From the NCBI RefSeq assembly GCF_015230015.1, contig NZ_JAAKZC010000010.1, positions 1 through 64,000 of the forward strand: a DNA stretch of 64,000 bases, read 5' to 3'. The translations under genes and the position numbers were made by a program. Every line of letters starts with the position of its first letter. Position 1 is the stretch's first letter. Below are positions 22,434-29,866 of this stretch, piece after piece. The stretch comes from Campylobacter concisus. GTDB taxonomy: Bacteria; Campylobacterota; Campylobacteria; Campylobacterales; Campylobacteraceae. The notes beneath the pieces were generated by a model. It was not told the origin of the DNA, did not search any database, and saw nothing but the letters and a program-made list of their open reading frames with translations.

Positions 22434-24492
22434 GGTCACTCTAGCTCACAAGAGCAAAAATAGAGCGAGGTTTATTTGCGAGAGCCTAAACGCTAGAAGC
22501 GATGTCAGCGCCATCGAGGCTGCGATCTCAGAGCGAACCGATGCAAAAAGCGTGCGCGTAAACAAATACGCAAAAAGCATCGTTGTCGAGTTTGATAAGA
22601 GCTATGAGAAAATTTTAGATTTTATAAAGAGCTATGATTTTCCAACCAAGCCAAAAGATGAGAGCCTACCTAGCAAAGCAAATATCTACAAAGCTGCTGC
22701 TGCACTTGGTGTAACGCCATTTATGAGTAATAAAACTCTAAAATCAGCCGTGACTCTTTACGCCACAGCTCCAAATTTAATAGAAGGCGCAAAAGAGCTA
22801 AGGCACGAGGGCGTCACATCAAAAGTGCTTGAAGCAACTGCTATTGGCACAAGCCTTGCAATGGGCGACCACCTAGCTGCAAATAGCACAAATTTGATGA
22901 TAAATATCGGCGAATATATGGAAGAAAGTGCTAGCCACAGAAGTGATGATCTAATAAAAGAGCTAGCCAAACCAAACATCGAAGAGGTATGGGTCGAGCG
23001 AAATTTAAACGGTGAAAAGACGCTTGAAAAGGTAAAAACCGAAAATTTAAAAAAGGGCGACATCGTTGTCGTGGGAGCTGGCGAGACGATAGGCGTTGAT
23101 GGCTACATCGTCGAGGGTAATGCTGATGTCAATCAAGTCTCAATGACTGGAGAAGCCGAGCCTGTGGCAAAAGCTAGAGGCGACCGCGTCATAAGTGGCA
23201 CTGTTGTTGATGAAGGTAGGATCAAAATTTGGGCTGAAAACGTAGGTAGCGACACCGCAACCGCAAGAATCAAAGAGTACATCCAAACTTCACTTAATGA
23301 AAAATCAGCCATCGGCGTAAAAGCTCTAAAACTAGCTGATAAACTTGTGCCAGTCACGCTCTCTCTTGCTGGGCTTTCGTATGTTATAAATAAAAATATG
23401 AACAGCGTTGCTAGCGTGCTTCAGGCTGATTACTCTTGCGCACTTAAGCTTGCTACGCCAGTTGCGTTTAAGTCAAGCATCTCGAAAGCCGGCAGAAACG
23501 GCATCCTTATAAAAGGTGCAAAGGCGATCGAGGCTCTAAGCTCGGTTGATACCTTTGTCTTTGACAAAACCGGCACTCTAACTCACGGACGCCTAAGCGT
23601 GGTTGAAATTTACTCTTTTAAAGATGGCTTTTCAGAGGCTGATATCTTAAATTTAACAGCAAGTGCCGAGGAGCACTACTTCCACCCAGTAGCTGAAGCG
23701 ATAGTTGAGGCTGCAAACAAGCGTGGATTTAGCCACATTCACCACGATGAGGTCGAATTTATCGTGGCTCACGGTGTAAAAACAGCGATGCACGGCAAAG
23801 AGGTGGTTATCGGCAGTAGGCACTTCTTAGAAGATGATGAGATGATAAACTTTAAAGCTCACGAAACACTCATAAATAAGGCATTGCAAAGCGGTCTAAC
23901 CTTGCTTTACGTGGGATACGACAAAGAGCTTGTTGGCGTCATAGCCATGAAAGATGATATGAGAGCAAACGCTAAAGATATGGTGGCAAAACTACGAAAT
24001 CTTGGCGTAAAAGAGATAGTTATGCTAAGTGGCGACATCAAGAGCAAGGCTGAAGAGGTAGCGCGCGAGCTTGGACTTGATAGAGTCTATGCTGAGTGCT
24101 TACCAACGGACAAAGCAGCGATCATCGAAGAGCTAAAAAATGAAGGCAAAAAGGTCGCCTTTGTCGGAGATGGCATAAATGACGCGCCAAGTCTAACAAA
24201 AGCAAATGTTGGCATAAGCATGCACAAAGGTGCAGATATCGCTAAAGCAACGGCTGATATAAGCCTTTTAAAAGACGACATCATGAGCGTGGCGCTTGCA
24301 AAAGAGCTCGCAAATAAGACGATGAAGCTAATAAGCTCAAATTTCCGCTCAACCGTTGGCGTAAATACAGCCATACTAAGTGCCGCAACGCTTGGCATGC
24401 TAAATCCAATAGCAACTGCTATGCTTCACAATGGCACGACGATCTGGCTTCTGCTCAACTCAATGAAGGGCGTGAAGATCAAGTCAAAATAA
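22402..24492 (+). CDS. P1B-6-type metal ATPase (FezB-like)
   Basis: 696 residues. Plan: degenerate HMA domain without CxxC (1-85), weakly hydrophobic first membrane helices, A-domain TGEAEP (T249-G-E), a membrane helix carrying S345-C-A in YSCALKLATP in place of the usual CPC, P-domain D388KTGTLT, HP motif (H428-P) and GDGINDAPS (about 588). Catalytic motifs are intact, so it should be an active P1B ATPase. The SCA motif defines the P1B-6 subgroup, which includes FezB of ferrosomes, thought to move iron into the organelle. It overlaps the YtxH-like gene by 32 bases; ATG at 22402 is chosen over TTG at 22396. Confidence 0.85.
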   Translation: MSKQNLTHKNKVTLAHKSKNRARFICESLNARSDVSAIEAAISERTDAKSVRVNKYAKSIVVEFDKSYEKILDFIKSYDFPTKPKDESLPSKANIYKAAAALGVTPFMSNKTLKSAVTLYATAPNLIEGAKELRHEGVTSKVLEATAIGTSLAMGDHLAANSTNLMINIGEYMEESASHRSDDLIKELAKPNIEEVWVERNLNGEKTLEKVKTENLKKGDIVVVGAGETIGVDGYIVEGNADVNQVSMTGEAEPVAKARGDRVISGTVVDEGRIKIWAENVGSDTATARIKEYIQTSLNEKSAIGVKALKLADKLVPVTLSLAGLSYVINKNMNSVASVLQADYSCALKLATPVAFKSSISKAGRNGILIKGAKAIEALSSVDTFVFDKTGTLTHGRLSVVEIYSFKDGFSEADILNLTASAEEHYFHPVAEAIVEAANKRGFSHIHHDEVEFIVAHGVKTAMHGKEVVIGSRHFLEDDEMINFKAHETLINKALQSGLTLLYVGYDKELVGVIAMKDDMRANAKDMVAKLRNLGVKEIVMLSGDIKSKAEEVARELGLDRVYAECLPTDKAAIIEELKNEGKKVAFVGDGINDAPSLTKANVGISMHKGADIAKATADISLLKDDIMSVALAKELANKTMKLISSNFRSTVGVNTAILSAATLGMLNPIATAMLHNGTTIWLLLNSMKGVKIKSK

Positions 24493-24506
24493 ATTTGAAA
24501 GGATAG

Positions 24507-25970
24507 ATGGTGTTTGAGAATTTCTTAAACTTTTTAAACGGCAAAATGGATGTAGCCAACGACTTTTTATATGGATATTTTTTGGTTATCATCCTTGTAG
24601 CTTCAGGAATTTACTTTAGCTATCTTACCCGTTTTGTGCAGTTTAGGATGTTCTTTGAAGCTTGCAGAGTTCTGGTAGAAAAAAAGGACAAGTATAACAA
24701 GCACCATCTAACGCCATTTCAAGCGCTGATGATCTCGACTGCTTCACGCGTTGGTATCGGCAACATCGCTGGAATTTCAGCGGCTATCGTCGCAGGTGGC
24801 CCTGGAGCACTTTTTTGGATGTGTTTGATGGCGTTTTTAGGCTCAGCTTCAGCCTTTATTGAGAGTACTCTAGCTCAAATTTATAAGACCAAAGATGTTT
24901 TTGGCTTTAAAGGCGGTCCAGCTTACTACATCAAAAATGGGCTTGGTATAAAGTGGCTTGGCTCTTTGTTTGCCATCATCCTCATCATCACCTATGCTTA
25001 CGGCTTTAATGGGCTTCAAAGCTACACCATGACCTCTGCCTTTGAAATTTACTACGACCAAGCAGGCAGCAACGTGAGCTTTTCACAAAGTGGCTTGCCT
25101 ATTGGCATCGGACTTATCCTTACAGCATTTACGGCTGTGATGTTTTTTAGCAAGAGCCACGTCATCGGCAAAGTTAGCTCATATATCGTGCCTTTTATGG
25201 CTCTTACTTATATCTTGCTAGCCCTCATCGCGATCGTTTTAAATTTCAAAGAAATTCCAGCCGTTATCAAGATGATCATAGAAAGTGCATTTGATTTTAA
25301 AGCGATATTTGGCGGTTTTGCTGGAAGCGTGATCGTGATAGGCATAAAAAGAGGACTTTTTTCAAATGAAGCTGGCATGGGTTCAGCGCCAAATGCAGCG
25401 GCTGCGGCGCACACAAGCCACCCAGTCAAGCAAGGCCTAGTGCAAGCAATGGCGGTCTTTATCGATATGACGATATGTATCGCTTCTGGTATGATCGTGC
25501 TTTTTTCTCAGGCATATCTTACAAAACAAACTGGCGTAAGTGGCGAAGTGCTAACCGCCCTACCTCTCGTTCAAGCAGCGATGAAAGAGTATTTTGGCGA
25601 CTTTGGGCTACACTTTACGACCCTTGCAGTAGTGCTATTTGCCATCACTTCACTCATCGGCAATTACTACTACGCCCAGGCAAATATGAAATTTCTAACT
25701 AAGAGTAAAAATTTAACGCTAGCATTTAAGATCACAGCAGTGATTATGATATTTATAGGCGCTCAGATGAATCTAAAGCTCGCTTGGAACATCGCTGATA
25801 TCACGATGGCGGCTATGGCTACGATAAATATCATCGCCATTTTCTTATTATCAAAAGTGGTGATAATAGCGATAAAAGACTACGAAGCTCAAAGAAAAGC
25901 TGGTAAAAACCCAGAATTTGACCCAGAGAGCCTAGGCATCAAAAACACAAGCTGCTGGAGCAAAAACTAA
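24507..25970 (+). CDS. AGCS-family Na+/alanine symporter
   Basis: 487 residues, about eleven membrane helices, with the AGCS hallmarks: FQALMISTASRVGIGNIAGISAAIVAGGPGA (about 72-102), FKGGPAYYIKNGLG and ALTYILLALIAI, and GMGSAPNAAAAAHTSHPVKQGLVQ (about 290-313). The family couples Na+ to alanine, glycine or D-amino-acid uptake. It starts 14 bases after the ATPase with an AAAGGATAG site, so it is probably in the same transcript. A link to iron storage is unclear; it may simply be cotranscribed. Confidence 0.88.
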   Translation: MVFENFLNFLNGKMDVANDFLYGYFLVIILVASGIYFSYLTRFVQFRMFFEACRVLVEKKDKYNKHHLTPFQALMISTASRVGIGNIAGISAAIVAGGPGALFWMCLMAFLGSASAFIESTLAQIYKTKDVFGFKGGPAYYIKNGLGIKWLGSLFAIILIITYAYGFNGLQSYTMTSAFEIYYDQAGSNVSFSQSGLPIGIGLILTAFTAVMFFSKSHVIGKVSSYIVPFMALTYILLALIAIVLNFKEIPAVIKMIIESAFDFKAIFGGFAGSVIVIGIKRGLFSNEAGMGSAPNAAAAAHTSHPVKQGLVQAMAVFIDMTICIASGMIVLFSQAYLTKQTGVSGEVLTALPLVQAAMKEYFGDFGLHFTTLAVVLFAITSLIGNYYYAQANMKFLTKSKNLTLAFKITAVIMIFIGAQMNLKLAWNIADITMAAMATINIIAIFLLSKVVIIAIKDYEAQRKAGKNPEFDPESLGIKNTSCWSKN

Positions 25971-25980
25971 AGGAGAAAAT

Positions 25981-26238
25981 TTGGGAAAAGATATAAAGAT
26001 AAGCGGCAAACTACTAGATCTAAATATCCATAGACAAGTAGCGAAGGTTGGCATGAGCATCACTTTGGCATCTGTTTGCCTAAGCGCACTTTTTATGAAA
26101 AATAGATCTGTTAAAAAAATCCACGTAGTTTCTGGCATCGCATTTACATGCTTTGCCCTTTACCACGCTGGACTTTACGATAACGGCATCTTTAAAAAGA
26201 TGATCGTAAAAGCAAAAACCGCTTCAAAAAAGGCATAA
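25981..26238 (+). CDS. Small two-helix membrane protein with conserved-looking histidines
   Basis: 85 residues from TTG (AAGGAGAAAA upstream). Two membrane helices: GMSITLASVCLSALFM (about 23-38) and KIHVVSGIAFTCFALYHAGLYD (about 47-68), with His at positions 19, 48 and 62. This resembles half of a DUF4405/cytochrome b561-like helical haem domain, so haem or metal binding is possible. It lies 10 bases after the symporter and 1 base before modD, inside the operon. Unknown function. Confidence 0.55.
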   Translation: MGKDIKISGKLLDLNIHRQVAKVGMSITLASVCLSALFMKNRSVKKIHVVSGIAFTCFALYHAGLYDNGIFKKMIVKAKTASKKA

Positions 26239-26239
26239 A

Positions 26240-27073
26240 ATGAGACTAAGCGACGCTGAAATTTTAGACTACATAAACGAGGACCTACCCTACTTTGACC
26301 TCACAACGTCGCTTCAAAGTATTGATAAAAAAGCCTCACTTGAAATTTACTCGCGTGATGAAATTTGCGTAAGCTGTGTAGATGTGGCAGCGAGTGTGGC
26401 GAGGCTACTTGGGTGTGAGAGTGAAATTTTCGTGCAAAACTCTCAAATTTGCAAGGCTGGCGATGTTATCATAAAAATTTATGGTGGCTACGAAGATGTG
26501 CATAAGGCTTGGAAACTAGCCCAAGTCGCACTAGAATACGCCAGCGCCATCGCAACCTACACAAACAAAATGGTAAAAGCTGTAAAAAGCGTCAATGAAA
26601 AATGCGAGATTTTAGCAACCAGAAAGAGCTTCCCATTTGCAAAGAAATTTTGCGTAAAAGCCGTGCTTGAAGGTGGTGGTGGCATGCACAGGCTGGGGCT
26701 TAGCGACAGCGTTCTTTTCTTTAAAAATCACATAAAAGCCTACGCTAGCTTTGATGAATTTATCTCACATTTGCCAGAATTTAAAGCCAGAATGGTCGAG
26801 CGAAAGATCTGTGTCGAGGCTGAAATTTTAGAAGAAGCAAGCAAGCTTTTAAAGGCAAAATGCGACGTCGTGCAGTGTGACAAATTTAGCCCAGAGCTTA
26901 TCAAAAACGTGCTAGCTTTAAGAGATGAAATTTCACCAAATACCATGATCCTAGCAGCTGGCGGTGTAAATTTAGCAAATGCAAAAGAATTTGCAAATGC
27001 TGATGCGATAGTCACTTCTGCAATGTATTCAAAAGGCGCTGCTGACATCAGCGCAAGACTTGAAATTTTGTAA
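26240..27073 (+). CDS. modD: ModD-like (NadC/quinolinate phosphoribosyltransferase fold) protein
   Basis: 277 residues. It starts RLSDAEILDYINEDLPYFDLTT, the usual ModD beginning, and has EYASAIATYTNKMV, ATRKSFPFAKKFCVKAVLEGGGGMHRLGLSDSVLFF (TRK...P and GG..HR.GLSD of the NadC superfamily) and AAGGVNLANAKEFANADAIVTSAMY. ModD is usually found beside molybdate transporters but no mod gene is here. It is the last gene of the putative iron operon. The biochemical role of ModD is not established; a metal- or nucleotide-linked phosphoribosyl transfer is inferred from the fold. Confidence 0.82.
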   Translation: MRLSDAEILDYINEDLPYFDLTTSLQSIDKKASLEIYSRDEICVSCVDVAASVARLLGCESEIFVQNSQICKAGDVIIKIYGGYEDVHKAWKLAQVALEYASAIATYTNKMVKAVKSVNEKCEILATRKSFPFAKKFCVKAVLEGGGGMHRLGLSDSVLFFKNHIKAYASFDEFISHLPEFKARMVERKICVEAEILEEASKLLKAKCDVVQCDKFSPELIKNVLALRDEISPNTMILAAGGVNLANAKEFANADAIVTSAMYSKGAADISARLEIL

Positions 27074-27159
27074 AATTTTACAAATAAAAATACATATAAT
27101 CTATATATCAAACAAGTTTTTATCAAATTTTATAATTCCGCATAATACCTTAGCAAGTA

Positions 27160-27507
27160 TCAAGCAAATTTTAAAATTTGACAGAGTTTTTTATACGCAT
27201 GCAGTGCGTCAGCACTATTGCATGCCACCTTGAACGTTGTCGGGGTTGGGGGATTGTTAAGGGGGAAGGGAGCGACTTCGTAATTCAAGCCTCTTCCCCC
27301 TTAACAATAAAATTTATAATTATGTCGCACAGTTGCGAGCCTGCGAAGCAAAATTCAAGTCCCCTTGTCTCCCCTTTTTGATAAAGCAAATTTAGAAATT
27401 TAATTAAGCTGTCTTTGCAAATTTTAAAACTTTACTCACTCGCCTTAGCAACTTACTAAATTTAGAAGCGTGATATGCTCGCTCATGAAATTTTAAAATT
27501 TGCTTGA
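27160..27507. mobile_element. MITE-like element with 20-bp perfect inverted ends and internal hairpins
   Basis: Bases 27160-27179 are the exact reverse complement of 27488-27507. Between them lie a hairpin GCATGCA...TGCATGC (about 27198-27226) with an inner GTGC/GCAC pair, and a 16-bp perfect stem ATTGTTAAGGGGGAAG / CTTCCCCCTTAACAAT (about 27253-27308) with a 24-base loop. The inner part is more GC-rich than its flanks. No credible protein is encoded. It fits a non-autonomous insertion or a structured RNA gene; it also fills the 27074-27620 intergenic gap. Confidence 0.5.
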
Positions 27508-27620
27508 ATTTTCTTGAGTATTAAATTTAAAGTTTAAAGCAGAAAAACAAGTAGCCTAAATTCACATAGCCCTCTAATGCTTCAAAGAGCTATGCTTTGT
27601 ATTGTGCTTGGGTTTGTTTG

Positions 27621-29588
27621 TTAAAACCTCTTCTTCCTAACCTCTTCAACTATAGCTTTAGCCATCTCATCTACTTCTGATGTTACTTCGTTTGCTTGGT
27701 TAGCAATTACAACGTTTTCTTTTGTTAGGTGATCTATTTGAGCAACTGATTGATTTATCATATTTATGCCTTCACTTTGCTCTTTTATAGATTCACTCAT
27801 CTCATTTATTGATTGAGCTAATACATTTGTATTTGCTTCTATCTCACCAAGTGATTTTTGAGTTCTTTCAGCTAGTTTTCTAACTTCATCAGCAACAACT
27901 GCAAATCCTCTGCCATGTTCTCCTGCTCTTGCTGCTTCTATAGCAGCATTAAGTGCTAGAAGATTTGTTTGATCTGCTATATCTCTAATGATAGTTATGA
28001 TGTTTTTAATCTCATCACTTTGTCTTATAACATCAGCTGTCTTTTGAGAGATGGCATTCATTGAGCTAGACATTTGCTCAACTGCAGCTGCACTTTCTTG
28101 TAAGCTATTTGCTTGAGTGTTTGCTGAGCTTGCTACTTTTGATACTGAGCTAGCTAGAAGTTTGGCTTTTTTTTCTAGGACTTGAGCTTGGTTTAGATTG
28201 TCATTTAGCATTTTAGATATCTCTATGCCAAGGGAGTTTATACCACTTGCTATCTTACCATCATCATCAAGTCTTTTTGTAAAGTCTTGGTTTTTATAAG
28301 TGTTTAGTAGATCAAGTACATCTTTACCATTACAAGAGATTGCATTTTTAAGAGCAAGTTGTAGATCTTTAAATGTGCTTTTTAGTTGATTTAGAGCTGG
28401 GTTGTTTGTATCAGCTTCTAGGCTTGCTTCATAGTTGCCATCTTTTATCTCATTTACAAAGGTGTTGGCTTTTTGGATGAAGGTGTTCTCATGCTCTTTT
28501 GCCGTCTGTATAACCTCTATATTTTCATTTATAAGTGACGACATGATACAAATTTCATCTTTGCCTTTTAAGCTTAAAAGTTTGGCAGAATTTGTTTTGT
28601 TGTTTAGATATAAGAAAAACTCACTTAGTCCATTTTTAACGCTATTGATACCCGAAATGATATTTTTACCAACAACAAGCGAGATAAGCACGAGTGCTAC
28701 GATAAAACAGGCAAGCATGATAGCCATAAATAGCACAAGGTTGCTGGCCTCGTCTTTGTCGTGTGTGGCTAGCTCTTTCATATCATTTAGCAAGTAAAGC
28801 TCGTAGTTTCTGAGGCTATCGATCAAATTTGTTATAGTTTTAAACCAGCTAGCCGCCTCGATCTTTCTGGCTGTCTCTTCTGGGCTCGCAATAGCATCTT
28901 TGATGATCTCATCTATTTGCTTAAATTCGTTGCTTTGCAAGATATCTTTTTGCAGGCTGTCTGCGTATTTGCCGCTATTAAATTTGACATAGTCGTTTAA
29001 AAGCATTTTGATGTTTGCGTCGTGAGAGATCAAATTTACATATGTGTTTTTGTCGATCTCATCTTTGATAAAGGCGACGTTCATTATCGCTCTTGTGATG
29101 CCGTAGTACTCTTTGATCTTTGAAATGCTAAAAATCCTAGCCACATCATCTTTTATAGCTGGCTTGGCGTCTTTTGAGAGAGAATTTAAAAAGACAAGCG
29201 TGTTTTCTATCATACCGCTATATTCGCCAAGGAGGTTAAATTTCTCTTTTTTATCGACCTTTGCCCTTATGCCACTAAGTACTCTTAGCACCTCATCTTT
29301 GTTTGAGAGCTCTTTCACGATCCCATCGACCTTTGCTCTTTGCTCTTTTAAATTTTTCTCAGAGTCTTTGCCGTTTGCCATGAAAGCTGCGCTATAACCA
29401 CGCTCTTTTTGAAGCTCATGGATAAATTCGCCCTGCTTTATGATATCTTCGCTCATTGAAAGGTTTGAAATAGCTTCACTTCTGCTATTTAAAACGCCTT
29501 TTAAGATGTAAGCACTAGTCACGCTTAGACAAAGCAAACTCACAAAAACGATGAGTAATATTTTAGATTTTATACTTAGATTATTCAT
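27621..29588 (-). CDS. Methyl-accepting chemotaxis protein with NIT sensor domain
   Basis: 655 residues. One N-terminal membrane helix (8-28), a periplasmic NIT (nitrate/nitrite-sensing) domain with the [16 protein letters not shown] motif (about 55-70), a second membrane helix (about 288-310), a HAMP-like linker, and the signalling hairpin with the invariant tip [45 protein letters not shown] (quoted in part: [20 protein letters not shown]). It senses a periplasmic ligand and controls CheA. A single gene, preceded by a 278-bp AT-rich gap and followed by a long non-coding stretch. Confidence 0.9.
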   Translation of the reverse strand: MNNLSIKSKILLIVFVSLLCLSVTSAYILKGVLNSRSEAISNLSMSEDIIKQGEFIHELQKERGYSAAFMANGKDSEKNLKEQRAKVDGIVKELSNKDEVLRVLSGIRAKVDKKEKFNLLGEYSGMIENTLVFLNSLSKDAKPAIKDDVARIFSISKIKEYYGITRAIMNVAFIKDEIDKNTYVNLISHDANIKMLLNDYVKFNSGKYADSLQKDILQSNEFKQIDEIIKDAIASPEETARKIEAASWFKTITNLIDSLRNYELYLLNDMKELATHDKDEASNLVLFMAIMLACFIVALVLISLVVGKNIISGINSVKNGLSEFFLYLNNKTNSAKLLSLKGKDEICIMSSLINENIEVIQTAKEHENTFIQKANTFVNEIKDGNYEASLEADTNNPALNQLKSTFKDLQLALKNAISCNGKDVLDLLNTYKNQDFTKRLDDDGKIASGINSLGIEISKMLNDNLNQAQVLEKKAKLLASSVSKVASSANTQANSLQESAAAVEQMSSSMNAISQKTADVIRQSDEIKNIITIIRDIADQTNLLALNAAIEAARAGEHGRGFAVVADEVRKLAERTQKSLGEIEANTNVLAQSINEMSESIKEQSEGINMINQSVAQIDHLTKENVVIANQANEVTSEVDEMAKAIVEEVRKKRF

Positions 29589-29866
29589 TTTATTTTTCTA
29601 TCCCTCAATCAAAAACCACTATCCAGTGGCATTTTTTGGTATTTTGGTGCGGATTGTATAATTTTTATTATTAAATAAAACTTGAAACCAGAAATTACCT
29701 TTAAGCAATATTTAATAAATTTTGGCTTGCAAATGCCGTATTTTAGGGATTTTGTCTAATTATTAATTATAAATAAATAATAAAAATTAATCAAAATTAT
29801 TTAATTTGTTTCATAAATTTGTCAAATTTTATATAAAAAGCAGGAGATCACTCCCCTGCTTTGAAA
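29589..29866. other. AT-rich intergenic gap
   Basis: 278 bases between the chemoreceptor start and the bisA stop. It holds the leftward chemoreceptor promoter region and several A/T runs. A rightward-looking TTGTATAAT occurs at about 29656-29664 with no gene to serve. I see no ORF, tRNA or strong hairpin other than CAGGAGATCACTCCCCTG at about 29841-29858, a short imperfect stem that may end bisA. Confidence 0.35.

Noticed and set aside
27178-27381. Rightward 67-aa ORF in the hairpin element
   Set aside because: It follows the hairpin arms, no ribosome site, composition unlike neighbouring proteins.
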